This document shows positions 19,195 through 28,423 of a stretch of 64,000 nt of DNA, in pieces. Position 1 is the stretch's first letter. The number at the start of each line of letters is the position of its first letter. Source of the DNA: Peptoniphilaceae bacterium AMB_02 (GTDB lineage Bacteria > Bacillota > Clostridia > Tissierellales > Peptoniphilaceae); assembly GCA_036321625.1 (NCBI GenBank), contig CP143259.1:2096001-2160000 (forward strand). Direction: 5' to 3'. Made by a program: the position numbers and the translations under genes. The notes beneath the pieces are model-generated. The model did not search any database. It was not told where the DNA came from and saw only the letters and a program-made list of their open reading frames with translations.

Positions 19195-20703
19195 CTATAG
19201 ATATTTACTAGCGAGGTGCATTATCTTCTCTTGATTCAGATTTGCTACATCCTCTATACCAGCAACTCTTCCATCACTCATAACCATAATCCTGTCACAT
19301 ATACCTAGTAGTTCGGGTAGTTCGGATGAAACCATGATTACACCTTTACCATTGTTGACAAGATCCAGTATCAATTTATAGATTTCATATTTAGCTCCTA
19401 CGTCTATCCCCCTGGTAGGCTCATCCAATAGCAGTATTTCAGGATCCGTTAATAACCATCTACCAATGATTACCTTTTGCTGATTACCGCCTGATAATGA
19501 TTTTATATGAGTCTTTTGAGATGGAGTTCTTACATTCATACTCTGGATAACCCAGTCTGTACTTTTCTTCACCTTGCTATCACTAATAAATCCGGATACC
19601 TTATGATTTTTCAAGCTCGATACTGTGGAGTTTGCCGCAATGTTTAACATTGGAAATATCCCCGTTGCTCTTCTCTCTTCCGTTAACAGCGCAAATCCAT
19701 TGTTGATTGATTCTCTAGGATTTTTATTGGTTAATTTCTTACCATGAAGTAAAATTTCACCCGATTCAGATTTATTGACACCGAATATAGTCTCCAATAG
19801 TTCTGTACGGCGTGAACCGACCAAACCTGCAACACCTAAAATTTCACCTTTTCTAAGTGAGAAAGATACATCCTGTATCGATGGTTGATATTTTGCAGTA
19901 AGATTCTTAACTTCTAATATAGTTTCGGAAGGCTTATTGGTTTTCTCAGGAAATCTATCTGTAAGCTCCCTTCCAACCATCAGTGCTATTATCTTATTGT
20001 TGTCTAAGTTTTCAGCTCTTTCGGTGGCGACCCATTGTCCGTCTCTAAATACGGTAATATCGTCCGATATTCTAAGTATTTCTTCCATTTTATGTGAGAT
20101 ATAGACGATGCCCATACCTCTATCTCTTAACATATTTATAACATCAAATAATATCTCTACTTCTTGCTCCGTAAGTGAGCTCGTCGGTTCGTCTAAAACA
20201 AGAATTTTTGCATTATAGGAAACAGCTTTTGCTATCTCCGCCATCTGCCTTTGTGAAACCGATAATTTATCCATCCTGGTTCTTGGATTGATATTTAATC
20301 CTAAATCCTTAAATGCCTCTTCCGTAAATTCATACATCTTCTTATGGTCAATCAGCATACCTTTTTTAGGAAATCTCCCAAGCATCATATTTTCAGCAAC
20401 AGATCTCTTCATAACTTGGTTTAACTCTTGATGAACCATTGAAACTCCATTTTCCAGTGCTTGTTTAGGATTCTCAAATCTAACTTTCTCCCCTTGAAGA
20501 AATATTTCTCCTTCATCTTCCATATAAATCCCGAATAGACATTTCATCAATGTGGATTTACCGGCACCGTTTTCCCCCATCAAGGAGTGTACTGTTCCTG
20601 GTCTTACTCTAAATTGTACTTTGTCTAGAGCTTTAACCCCCGGGAAACCCTTTGATATCCCTTTCATCTCAAGTAAATAATTAGATTCACTCAGTTTGAT
20701 CAC
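19195..20703 (-). CDS. mglA: Galactose/methyl-galactoside ABC transporter ATP-binding protein
   Basis: MglA is a tandem ATPase of about 500 residues. The first half has Walker [10 protein letters not shown], signature [14 protein letters not shown] and [11 protein letters not shown]. The second half has the usual degenerate Walker A (GLVGSRRTE) but an intact LSGGNQQK signature and [11 protein letters not shown]. The frame opens with GTG at 20703, which overlaps a strong ribosome site (AAGGGGTGATC). The site would place initiation at the fourth codon, CTG (20692-20694), giving a start near [10 protein letters not shown], the usual beginning for this family. The exact start is therefore uncertain. 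Confidence 0.93.
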   Translation of the reverse strand: MIKLSESNYLLEMKGISKGFPGVKALDKVQFRVRPGTVHSLMGENGAGKSTLMKCLFGIYMEDEGEIFLQGEKVRFENPKQALENGVSMVHQELNQVMKRSVAENMMLGRFPKKGMLIDHKKMYEFTEEAFKDLGLNINPRTRMDKLSVSQRQMAEIAKAVSYNAKILVLDEPTSSLTEQEVEILFDVINMLRDRGMGIVYISHKMEEILRISDDITVFRDGQWVATERAENLDNNKIIALMVGRELTDRFPEKTNKPSETILEVKNLTAKYQPSIQDVSFSLRKGEILGVAGLVGSRRTELLETIFGVNKSESGEILLHGKKLTNKNPRESINNGFALLTEERRATGIFPMLNIAANSTVSSLKNHKVSGFISDSKVKKSTDWVIQSMNVRTPSQKTHIKSLSGGNQQKVIIGRWLLTDPEILLLDEPTRGIDVGAKYEIYKLILDLVNNGKGVIMVSSELPELLGICDRIMVMSDGRVAGIEDVANLNQEKIMHLASKYL

Positions 20704-20727
20704 CCCTTCTATGTAATATTAATTTTT

Positions 20728-20750
20728 GAGGTCGCCGTTTTGGCGACCTC
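20728..20750. promoter_or_regulatory. Intercistronic hairpin between mglB and mglA
   Basis: A perfect 9-base stem (GAGGTCGCC / GGCGACCTC) with a 5-base loop sits 12 bases past the mglB stop. There is no T-run on the minus strand, so it is more likely an RNA-stabilising or partial read-through structure than a full terminator. Such hairpins commonly raise binding-protein mRNA above the rest of an operon. Confidence 0.65.
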
Positions 20751-20761
20751 TTAAATTAAAA

Positions 20762-21889
20762 TTATTTTGCTTCGTATGGTAGATATGGAATTCTGACAGC
20801 TATTCCACTCTCGTCATATTTATAATCTGTACCTTCGATAAACTCTTTTCCTTCTAGAGAGTTCATAGTCATTAGATGCATTGCTTTAGCCATTGCATCA
20901 GGATCTTGTTTAACTGTTCCTGTCATAGCTAAATCGTTAATAACTTTTTGAGCTTCTTCAGTAGCATCAACACCAAATACTCCAACATATTTAGCTGGAT
21001 CTATCTTACCGTCAACTACTTGATTTAAGCCTGCAGCTTGAAGAGCAGTTAGTGCACCTATAGCCATACCGTCATTGTTTGCTATAACAACGTCGATATT
21101 ATCAAGGTCTTTTGCAAGCCATGATTCCATTGCAGTTAGAGCTTTTGCATTGTCCCAGTCAGCGATTTGTTCAGCAATCTTATTTACTTCGATTCCTGCT
21201 TTTTCTAATTCTTCTACTGAATACTTACTTCTTGCAACTGCTTCAGCATTTTCTATACCACCATGAAGTAATACATAGTCAAGTTTACCATTGCCATTTC
21301 TGTCATGGTTTCCTTCTTCCCAGTAAGCTTTAATAAGCTGACCTTGTAGAACACCGGCTTCTTCGATTTTAGTACCTACGAATCTAGCTTTATCGTATGA
21401 TTTATAAACATTTCCGTCGGTAGGCTCTCTATTGAAGAATATTATAGGTATTCCGGCAGCCTTTGCTTTATCTATTACGATATCCGCAGCTCCGAAGTCA
21501 ACTATATTTACTACTAGAACATTAGCGCCTTTTTGGATAGCTACGTCAATTTGGTCATTTTGCTTAGCTTGGTCGTTTTGTCCATCGTATTCTGTTAATT
21601 CTACATTTGCATCGCCTTTAACCAATTCAGTGAAAGCATTTCTTACAGTTGAGATATAAGTATCGCCATAGTTATAGTAGAAAACTGATACGTTTTTCTT
21701 GTCGCCTGCTGGCTCTTCTTTTTTATCTTCTTCTTTAGGTTCTTCTTTCTTATCTTCTTTTACATCTTCTTTCTTTTCTTCAGTCTTTGCATCATCTTTA
21801 GCCGGCTGCTCTTTTGGAGTACAACCTGCAAAAACTGATAGTAACATGACTAGTACTAATAATAATGATACTACTCTTTTGTTAAACAT
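20762..21889 (-). CDS. mglB: Galactose/glucose-binding lipoprotein
   Basis: This substrate-binding lipoprotein delivers galactose/glucose to MglAC. The lipobox VFAGC places the lipidated Cys near residue 23. A highly charged Lys/Glu linker (about 27-66) then leads into a periplasmic-binding-protein type 1 domain. Family features are YDGQNDQ, IIFFNREP, a calcium-loop-like DRNGNGKLDY and ANNDGMAIGA. At 375 residues it is longer than E. coli MglB because of the linker. The start has AAGGGGG upstream. It is first in the operon, with a near-consensus promoter. Confidence 0.93.
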   Translation of the reverse strand: MFNKRVVSLLLVLVMLLSVFAGCTPKEQPAKDDAKTEEKKEDVKEDKKEEPKEEDKKEEPAGDKKNVSVFYYNYGDTYISTVRNAFTELVKGDANVELTEYDGQNDQAKQNDQIDVAIQKGANVLVVNIVDFGAADIVIDKAKAAGIPIIFFNREPTDGNVYKSYDKARFVGTKIEEAGVLQGQLIKAYWEEGNHDRNGNGKLDYVLLHGGIENAEAVARSKYSVEELEKAGIEVNKIAEQIADWDNAKALTAMESWLAKDLDNIDVVIANNDGMAIGALTALQAAGLNQVVDGKIDPAKYVGVFGVDATEEAQKVINDLAMTGTVKQDPDAMAKAMHLMTMNSLEGKEFIEGTDYKYDESGIAVRIPYLPYEAK

Positions 21890-21911
21890 ATATTAAAACC
21901 CCCTTATTATT

Positions 21912-21962
21912 TTAATGGATAAGATACTTAGTCTATTAAAACACCTCGTTTTACTCCATTAA
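21912..21962. promoter_or_regulatory. Inverted repeats in the mglB leader (possible operator)
   Basis: An 8-base perfect inverted repeat (TTAATGGA / TCCATTAA) frames 35 bases. Inside it lies AAAAC-5-GTTTT at 21938-21952. All of this lies between the -10 box and the mglB start, a suitable place for a repressor or an RNA fold. No regulator gene is nearby. Confidence 0.35.
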
Positions 21963-21972
21963 TATAGTAGTT

Positions 21973-22001
21973 ATAATATCAAAACCTCTTAATCCTGTCA
22001 A
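21973..22001 (-). promoter_or_regulatory. Promoter of the mgl-gal operon
   Basis: On the minus strand there is a consensus -35 TTGACA (21996-22001), a 17-base spacer and -10 TATTAT (21973-21978), about 85 bases before mglB. Confidence 0.85.
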
Positions 22002-22177
22002 TACATACGTTTTCATAAGCTCTTGGCAGATATAGTATTTATCCGATTTTTAAAAACTTTCTCAATATATGTAAAACAAAAGTTAAGATACCACTACTAT
22101 AATAAGGCATAAAGAATGCTCCTCTACGCCATTGACTGGTATTAAATCATACTCTTGCGTCGATATTGAAATTCATA

Positions 22178-23395
22178 TTAATAAGAGTAACTTAGTTCCT
22201 GCACCTTCGGCTCTATAAAATTCCTATATATGGAGCCATATTTTTCAAATCTCGACGCCTTTGGTATTAGTGCAATGCAGTCCGGTTTACCGACAGCCGT
22301 TAGAATAGCCCCTGTAACCTCTATATTTCCCTTTTTGATAATTGGATTACCCTCGAGCATAAGCACACCTCTTATTTCTATATCAGAATCTATTACGGTA
22401 TCTTCATCCATTTTTATTAACCCCGATAGAATCAAAGTACTATCCGATGAATAAACGGTATGAGGTCCTATTACAAGTCCGCTGTACGTATTTTTGTCTA
22501 TGATGGTCCAATCTTCAGGTTTGTTTTCTGATTTATCATCGACTTCATCTTTAGTTTCTTCTGACTCTTCAGAACTTTCATCATTCTCATATATTATTTC
22601 AGTTTCTTCCTCTTCTATAGGATTCTTTTGATCTATCTCTTCCTCGTTTACAGATTCATCTCTAGCCTCATCGTCTCTGGTTTCATCATTAGATTTAGTG
22701 CTAGCAACTACGTCCATATTATCTTCAGCATCATTTTCAGAATCATCATTTTTTATATCCTCTGCCCCTATTTCGTCCTCAGTGAGATCAATTTCTCCTT
22801 CGACTTCTTCGTCATCTTCGGTATAGACCCTATAGGCAAGTTTACCATCTTTTTGAGTGAATATTCTCTTAATGCCATCTTCCAAAAATAAAACATCTTC
22901 TATATACTTGTCGATGTAACCTGCTTTTTGAAGATTATCGTATTCTTCGGCATTATCCTCTATATCGATTAAAAGACTATCGTCATAATACAAGTCATTA
23001 AATAACTTTATCGATCCCTTATTTTCATAGACAATGCCATCATAATAATTTTTAAACTCAAAATCTAAGTATCCTTCCGTATTTTTAGTATATTTTACAT
23101 CATATTTTTCTTGACCTTCAAATATAGGGTCTATGGATGCTTCTAGCTTCCACTCTTTTCCTGAATTTATCCTACTCGCTCTTGTAATGTTATCATCAAT
23201 CAATCCGGAGCTTATCAAATGATCAATTGCCAAATAGGCATTTGACTCTGTTAGATATTTTTGGTTTATATAGTCTTCTGAATAAACTACGATTCTGTTT
23301 TTATTTATGACAGCTTCAGTTATGGATACTACGACCATAAATAGTAGTGCTATCGCAAATATCGCATAGACATAGATATATCCTCTTTTTTTCAT
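22178..23395 (-). CDS. Pilus-locus membrane-anchored protein, PilX-like, unknown function
   Basis: The last gene of the pilus operon encodes 405 residues with one N-terminal hydrophobic helix (about 5-25) after MKKRG. The preceding Gly and lack of the usual FTLIE leave prepilin cleavage uncertain. A long acidic, Glu/Asp/Ser-rich, low-complexity stretch (about 195-300) follows. A C-terminal section (about 305-405) of short alternating hydrophobic strands, with repeated VI-DSDIEI-G and GNIEVTGAI patterns, looks like a small beta-solenoid, as in bactofilin-type folds. It starts within the stop region of the upstream minor pilin (4-base overlap). It could be a pseudopilus tip or surface component; I do not recognise a named family. 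Confidence 0.6.
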   Translation of the reverse strand: MKKRGYIYVYAIFAIALLFMVVVSITEAVINKNRIVVYSEDYINQKYLTESNAYLAIDHLISSGLIDDNITRASRINSGKEWKLEASIDPIFEGQEKYDVKYTKNTEGYLDFEFKNYYDGIVYENKGSIKLFNDLYYDDSLLIDIEDNAEEYDNLQKAGYIDKYIEDVLFLEDGIKRIFTQKDGKLAYRVYTEDDEEVEGEIDLTEDEIGAEDIKNDDSENDAEDNMDVVASTKSNDETRDDEARDESVNEEEIDQKNPIEEEETEIIYENDESSEESEETKDEVDDKSENKPEDWTIIDKNTYSGLVIGPHTVYSSDSTLILSGLIKMDEDTVIDSDIEIRGVLMLEGNPIIKKGNIEVTGAILTAVGKPDCIALIPKASRFEKYGSIYRNFIEPKVQELSYSY

Positions 23396-23967
23396 GGACT
23401 ATCAACCCTTTGTGCATAGATCTGTGTTGTATACAAATCCTTCTTCGAATTATTGACTTCAACTACCAAATCTATCAGTTTAGATTCCGTATTTAAGCGT
23501 GAACCGTCGATTGATACTACATTTTCTATTATGGAATTAACACCCTTGTCTTTCAGGCTTTTAAAAGATATCTTTTTGGGATCACTTTCAGCTGTATTGA
23601 AAGCTATTCTCCAGATATTGGAATCCTTGTAAGCATAGTATACGTACTTATAGTTGGATCCGTCCATTATCCTCAATACAAATCCTAAATTACAGCTATA
23701 ATTCTCATTTAAAATAAATTCGCTACTATCATAAACGACTTCAGATTTAATTACATCGTCATTGATAAGTCCAAATAGATGTATTCCCGAGTAGATATTA
23801 TCATTTACCGTATATGAATATTCCAGATTTTTAAAACTAAAGTCTACGAGCATCGAAAAAACACCGATTAATATACTCGCTATAAAGACGGTTACAATTA
23901 ATTCAATTAGCGTAAATCCCCTTTTCGTTTGGCAGTGCCAGCTTGGTTTTAAACTCTTTTTCATCAT
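23392..23967 (-). CDS. Minor prepilin (type II secretion/ComGF-like)
   Basis: This is a 191-residue class III prepilin. A positively charged leader ends in KRG before FTLIELIVTVFIASILIG, the typical cleavage site with Glu at +5 and a hydrophobic helix. It would be processed by the PilD peptidase of this operon and enter the pseudopilus as a minor subunit. Its start (GAGGAT before ATG-ATG) lies 65 bases inside the end of the previous prepilin gene, an unusually long overlap. The leader of 17 residues is long, and no later start is available. Confidence 0.8.
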   Translation of the reverse strand: MMKKSLKPSWHCQTKRGFTLIELIVTVFIASILIGVFSMLVDFSFKNLEYSYTVNDNIYSGIHLFGLINDDVIKSEVVYDSSEFILNENYSCNLGFVLRIMDGSNYKYVYYAYKDSNIWRIAFNTAESDPKKISFKSLKDKGVNSIIENVVSIDGSRLNTESKLIDLVVEVNNSKKDLYTTQIYAQRVDSP

Positions 23968-24250
23968 CTATTATCCTCACTTCGACAATTGTAAATCTTC
24001 CGCTCACTTCTTCCTCAACCTGATATTCCAAATCTTCTGGTATATTCAACTTTGTATCTATACCGGTAAAATGTTTGGATTTAAAATTCTCCATTATTGC
24101 CTGTGCATAGTAGGCATTTTTAATATCATTTGATTTATCATTTCTCTTATTATGATTAATGTAAATTGCAGGAAGCAAATATACCACTACAATTGCAAGT
24201 ATTGAGAGGGCTATTATTGCTTCGAGTAAGGTAAATGCAGGTCTCTTCAT
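23903..24250 (-). CDS. Minor prepilin (type II secretion/ComGE- or PulG-like)
   Basis: This 115-residue prepilin has a very short leader, MKRPA, before FTLLEAIIALSILAIVVVYL, with Glu at +5. The globular part is small. It abuts the upstream GspH-like gene and shares 65 bases with the next one, showing tight packing in the operon. It is probably a minor pseudopilin that primes or caps the filament. Confidence 0.8.
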   Translation of the reverse strand: MKRPAFTLLEAIIALSILAIVVVYLLPAIYINHNKRNDKSNDIKNAYYAQAIMENFKSKHFTGIDTKLNIPEDLEYQVEEEVSGRFTIVEVRIIDDEKEFKTKLALPNEKGIYAN

Positions 24251-24690
24251 TATCTTTCACCTCTTATATACACCTTTCCACTTGCAACGCCTATGGTCAC
24301 CGTATAGTATTTTTTCTTTCCCTTATATTCTATCCTTCCACCTTTATTGGGCATCCCGTCGTTCTTAAAATGAAGTTGTTCATCATAATATGTGGTATTT
24401 ACTCTGCTTAATTTTTCTAATTCTACTTTTTTTACTTCTTTATTTGTTTTTTCACCGGCTTGAAAAATTTTATAGCCATTAAAATCCGTAACCACAACTT
24501 GGAATTCTACATTTGATTTGGACACTATCGCCAAATTACGGGCATATTTAATATCATTTACAATTGCGCGAAATTCAGCTCTCTCCTTGATTTCATCAAT
24601 GGCTCCGACTTTGAGGATGGCAATGGAAAAAACTATAGCTATAATAGCTATCGTGGAAATTAATTCCAGATATGTAAATGCTCTTTTCAT
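24250..24690 (-). CDS. Minor prepilin (GspH/ComGD-like)
   Basis: This 146-residue prepilin has leader MKRA and then FTYLELISTIAIIAIVFSIA, with Glu at +5. Its C-terminal part has the GspH-like pattern ending in short strands. The ATG at 24690 overlaps the pilD stop by one base (TAATG) and has GAGGTGG upstream. A GTG nine bases earlier is in frame but lies inside that ribosome site, so I use the ATG. Confidence 0.8.
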   Translation of the reverse strand: MKRAFTYLELISTIAIIAIVFSIAILKVGAIDEIKERAEFRAIVNDIKYARNLAIVSKSNVEFQVVVTDFNGYKIFQAGEKTNKEVKKVELEKLSRVNTTYYDEQLHFKNDGMPNKGGRIEYKGKKKYYTVTIGVASGKVYIRGER

Positions 24691-25430
24691 TATATCCACC
24701 TCATCAACTTTAAAATGGCATTCCCATAATTGACGATAAGAAAATAAGACGCAAGTATAAATGGCAGAAAGGCAATCTTATTCTTTCTACCAGCACCTTT
24801 AAATATTAAAACAGGTATGTAGAGAGCTGCAGCCCAAAAGGACATAAATATCAACATGATTCCATTTAGAAAATCAAAAAAACTTAGAAGGGATATAAAT
24901 ACCAATAGATCTCCCTCTCCTATCGGTGTATTTTCAAGTCTTCTAAATTTTAAAAACAGCAAGAATAAAAGCATCTGCATAATTCCCACGACCGGATTAA
25001 ACTCACCTATGATAAATTTATAAAATAATGCAGCACCTGCCATTATAAATAGGACTATAAGATGTGAATCGTATATGGTATTGGAGTTTAAGTCAGTTAA
25101 GACCAAAATATATAGTACCGAAAATATCACCATATACTCTATAGTAAGTAAGCTTGGTCCAAGATTGTATAGCCCGATAACATATGCTACCGGAACAATC
25201 AGTTCAGAAATAAATACATCGAAAGGTATTTTTTTATTACAAAAACTGCATCTGCCTCTTTGAAATATATAGCTAAATATGGGAATCAGAGAGTAGATTT
25301 TAAGTCTTTTATTGCAATACATACAATGCGAAGGAGGGGCAATTATAGATATGCCCCTTAGTTTCCTGTTCGCAACTAGATTAAGGAATGAACCCATTAT
25401 CATTCCGAAAATAAAAATTAAGTGATACAT
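24690..25430 (-). CDS. pilD: Prepilin peptidase/N-methyltransferase
   Basis: PilD (ComC-type) cleaves prepilin leaders at the inner membrane and methylates the new N-terminus. The 246-residue polytopic protein has the two CxxC pairs of the methylase zinc site (CMYCNKR and CSFCNKK). The catalytic aspartates appear in VLTDLNSNTIYD and in the later GEGDLLVF segment. It lies directly between the major and minor prepilins, its substrates. Confidence 0.92.
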   Translation of the reverse strand: MYHLIFIFGMIMGSFLNLVANRKLRGISIIAPPSHCMYCNKRLKIYSLIPIFSYIFQRGRCSFCNKKIPFDVFISELIVPVAYVIGLYNLGPSLLTIEYMVIFSVLYILVLTDLNSNTIYDSHLIVLFIMAGAALFYKFIIGEFNPVVGIMQMLLFLLFLKFRRLENTPIGEGDLLVFISLLSFFDFLNGIMLIFMSFWAAALYIPVLIFKGAGRKNKIAFLPFILASYFLIVNYGNAILKLMRWI

Positions 25431-25444
25431 ATTTTTACCTATAA

Positions 25445-25828
25445 TTAACCATCAGTTCCTGGATTGGTATTTCCTTCACTTGACTCATCTTCCCCAGGTG
25501 TAACGGTAATCTCCCCTTTATCAGAGATTGTCACTTTATAATCTCCACTTTTTAAAGGATTTTTTGGCCATTTATCGATATATTTTTCCCAATTCTTTGA
25601 CTCTACATCCCATACTACTCCATCTTTAGGATTACCCTCGTCAGCTAAATATGTAGTAGCTGCAGATTTAAGCACCCTGACATTCGCAATATGTGCAGTC
25701 TCCCTAGCTTTTTGCCTTGAATTTACAAATTTGGGCAGCGCTATTGCCGCAAGCAGCGCCAGAATGGCAATGACAATTACGAGTTCGACGAGTGTAAATC
25801 CTCTCTTCTTTCCTTTTCTAATTAACAA
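25445..25828 (-). CDS. Major prepilin (PilA/ComGC-like)
   Basis: This 127-residue prepilin has a basic leader ending KKRG before FTLVELVIVIAILALLAAIALP, a textbook type IV pilin helix with Glu at +5. The globular domain carries WDVESKNW and DGKW-type features of ComGC/PulG-like pseudopilins. It ends in an acidic Ser/Gly tail (GEDESSEGN). It is the most pilin-like of the set and probably the main filament subunit. The start has AAGGAGGAAAC upstream. Confidence 0.85.
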   Translation of the reverse strand: MLIRKGKKRGFTLVELVIVIAILALLAAIALPKFVNSRQKARETAHIANVRVLKSAATTYLADEGNPKDGVVWDVESKNWEKYIDKWPKNPLKSGDYKVTISDKGEITVTPGEDESSEGNTNPGTDG

Positions 25829-25871
25829 TTGTTTCCTCCTTCATAATTTATTTTAAAGATTTCTCTTTAAA

Positions 25872-26972
25872 TCAAAAATCAACAAATGTAACCAAATCAA
25901 ACATAGGAATGGCAATGGATAGTACGATAAATCCGACTATGAGCGCCATAATCAGAATCATTATCGGTTCAAAAATCGATATAAGTGCATTCATGGAATC
26001 GTTCAGCTCTGATTCATAATAAAGGGCTGTCTTTTCCATTACTTTATCGAGATTTCCGGTTTCTTCTCCAATTTTTAGCATTGATATAAATAGAGCCGGA
26101 AAGAAACTATCCACCGAAAAACTTTCGTTTAACGTACTCCCGCATGTAATTGCTGTAATTACATTTTCGTAAATTTTATAGATATATGTATTTGATGTAC
26201 TGTTTTTAATTATTTTTAAGATCTCCAGAACTGGTACACCGCAGCCACTCAGTATTGAAAAGTTTGCAGCAGCATTGGTCACGGTCCGGTATTTAATATA
26301 CCTTCCGATTACGGGCAGCTTTAAAGCAGTTATGTCTACTATGTATTTAAATCTCGCATTTTTCTTATACAATAGATAAATTCCTATGTTAAATACTATA
26401 AAACCAAATAATATAATCAAGCCGTGACTTGAAAGCAGCTTACTTATTGCAATAAGTAACCTAGTTGATTTAGGCAGTATTCTGTCCGAGCTTTCGAACA
26501 GATTGAGAAAGATTGGAAATACATAGGTCAAGACAAATCCCAATACTATTATCGAAGTAATCATTAGGATTGCAGGATAGATCAAAGCACTTTTGATTTT
26601 CCTATTATTTTCCGCCTTTTTAATATAGAATTCTGACATCATGGACAGAACCATATCAAGACTTCCACTCATTTCTCCTGCATTTATCATTGCCGAGAGT
26701 AATTTTTTATTGTCGAAATCTTCTTTCGATACGGCTTCTGAGAACGATAGCCCCGATCTTACTTCAATCAATAATCTGTCTACGATTTTTTTCAGTTTAG
26801 AACTTATCGATTGTTTTGAAACTATTTCAAGCGCATTATGTATACTGATACCGGCAGATATCATTACTGATAATTGATTTAAAAGCATACCTATACTTCT
26901 GGTATCAGGTTTAAAACTTATATCTTGATTTAGAAAACTAACCGTCTTTCTTAATAGATTGGATTTGTCCAT
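25872..26972 (-). CDS. pilC: Type II secretion/type IV pilus inner-membrane platform protein
   Basis: This 366-residue GspF/PilC/ComGB-family protein has two repeated cytoplasmic helical domains and membrane helices near 150, 200 and the C-terminus. Segments such as LSVMISAGISIHNALEIV, AMINAGEMSGSLD and the second-repeat MLKIGEETGNLDKVM are diagnostic. It anchors the assembly ATPase PilB and the growing filament. Its start lies inside the last 35 bases of pilB. Confidence 0.92.
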   Translation of the reverse strand: MDKSNLLRKTVSFLNQDISFKPDTRSIGMLLNQLSVMISAGISIHNALEIVSKQSISSKLKKIVDRLLIEVRSGLSFSEAVSKEDFDNKKLLSAMINAGEMSGSLDMVLSMMSEFYIKKAENNRKIKSALIYPAILMITSIIVLGFVLTYVFPIFLNLFESSDRILPKSTRLLIAISKLLSSHGLIILFGFIVFNIGIYLLYKKNARFKYIVDITALKLPVIGRYIKYRTVTNAAANFSILSGCGVPVLEILKIIKNSTSNTYIYKIYENVITAITCGSTLNESFSVDSFFPALFISMLKIGEETGNLDKVMEKTALYYESELNDSMNALISIFEPIMILIMALIVGFIVLSIAIPMFDLVTFVDF

Positions 26973-28164
26973 TACATTCTCCTAAATTGTAAGCATGTCT
27001 TAAGACATCGTCTATATAAAGTTCCCCTTTGATAACTCTGGATAATCCGTCATAGACTAAGGATTTAATCCCCTTCTCTTCTCCGATTTTTCTAAGAGTA
27101 TTTATATCCGATTTATTCTTAATTGCATCTATAAAATCTTCATCTATCTCAAAAACTTCTGAGATTACTTGCCTTCCTCTAAATCCATTCGTACAATGTT
27201 CGCAGCCCATAGGAGCTTTTAAATTGATATTTTCAGCATCTCCAATAACAGATTTAATAATACTTAATTGCGAAATATTAGGTTCCATTTTGACCGAGCA
27301 ATGTGGACATAATCTTTTAACGAGTCTTTGTGACTGAACACCTGCCAGCGCAGATGCTATAAGGTATGGTTCTATTCCCATATCTAAAAGTCTGATTATC
27401 GCTGAGTAAGAGTCCATGGTATGTAGTGAGCTGAGGAGTAGATGCCCTGTAATCGCTGCTCTAATCGCAATTTCAGCCGTCTTTGTATCCCTTATTTCTC
27501 CGACCATAATTATATCGGGATCTGATCTGAGCATAGATCTTAATCCGATACTAAAATCCATTCCGGCCTTCTCGTTAACTTGGGTCTGATTTATTCCCTT
27601 TATTTTAAATTCAACGGGATCTTCAATGGTTATGATATTGGCTTCTTCATTATTTAGTTCTCGTATTAATGCATATAATGTCGTCGACTTACCACAGCCG
27701 GTAGGTCCCGTACTTATAAGCATTCCACTTGATTTACTTAAGATACCCTTTAAGGTATTGTAGTTTTCTTCTGAAAACCCAAATTTATCAAGTCTCATAT
27801 CATATCTGGTGCTGTTTAGTATTCTGATAACGGCTTTTTCTCCGTGTATCACAGGCGTAATAGCTACTCTTAGATCAGTATCTTTCGAGTCATTCCATGA
27901 AATTCGACCGTCTTGTGGAAGTCTTCTTTCAGCTATGTCGAGATTTGAAAGTATCTTTATTCTGGTAATAATTTCAGATTGTCTTTCAGAAGGAATATCG
28001 CATATTTTTATTAGATCTCCATCTATACGGAATCTTATCCTGGTAGTTTCACTCTCTGGTTCTATATGTATGTCCGATGCCTCTACTTCTATGGCTTCGT
28101 TTATTATTTCTTCAATAAGTTGTGATACTTCAAGATATTTTATTTTTTCGTCTTTGCTCTTCAC
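26938..28164 (-). CDS. pilB: Pilus/pseudopilus assembly ATPase
   Basis: This GspE/PilB/ComGA ATPase powers filament extension. It has Walker A STGPTGCGKSTTLYA, an Asp box (ITIEDPVEFKI), Walker B with MLRSDPDIIMVGEIRD and the His box LSSLHT. A zinc site, CPHCSVK with CEHC, is also present. The frame opens upstream at 28227 without a ribosome site. A GTG at 28162-28164 follows AGGTGATT, so I place the start there (about 408 residues). The long N1 domain of Gram-negative PilB is absent, as in ComGA. No pilT retraction ATPase is in the window, which favours a competence- or secretion-type pseudopilus, though pilT could be elsewhere. Confidence 0.9.
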   Translation of the reverse strand: MKSKDEKIKYLEVSQLIEEIINEAIEVEASDIHIEPESETTRIRFRIDGDLIKICDIPSERQSEIITRIKILSNLDIAERRLPQDGRISWNDSKDTDLRVAITPVIHGEKAVIRILNSTRYDMRLDKFGFSEENYNTLKGILSKSSGMLISTGPTGCGKSTTLYALIRELNNEEANIITIEDPVEFKIKGINQTQVNEKAGMDFSIGLRSMLRSDPDIIMVGEIRDTKTAEIAIRAAITGHLLLSSLHTMDSYSAIIRLLDMGIEPYLIASALAGVQSQRLVKRLCPHCSVKMEPNISQLSIIKSVIGDAENINLKAPMGCEHCTNGFRGRQVISEVFEIDEDFIDAIKNKSDINTLRKIGEEKGIKSLVYDGLSRVIKGELYIDDVLRHAYNLGECNGQIQSIKKDG

Positions 28165-28287
28165 TTTAATCACCTGCCAATAATAGTATACCCTACCCAT
28201 CAATTGGTAAAACAGTTTAATCATCAATTAACAAAATATTCCTTAATAACTTAAATATTTTGTTCTTAAACTTCACTATATCTATTA

Positions 28288-28316
28288 TTGACGATATAAT
28301 TATACCCCCATTTATA
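28288..28316 (+). promoter_or_regulatory. Possible promoter of the ABC exporter operon
   Basis: TTGACG (28288-28293) and TTTATA (28311-28316) are spaced by 17 bases and lie about 100 bases before the ATPase start. The -35 is good and the -10 weak. The 260-base gap between the divergent pilB and ABC genes holds nothing else I can support. Confidence 0.4.
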
Positions 28317-28423
28317 TATTTAATTAATATAATCTATTACAGGGTATATATAATACAATAAGAGTGATATACTTTTATTAATCAGTTTAATTAAGTGTTT
28401 TTATGTCTAAGGATGGTGGAAAT

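Noticed and set aside
20728-20750. Full transcription terminator between mglB and mglA
   Set aside because: No T-run follows on the coding strand and the operon continues; treated as a stabilising hairpin.
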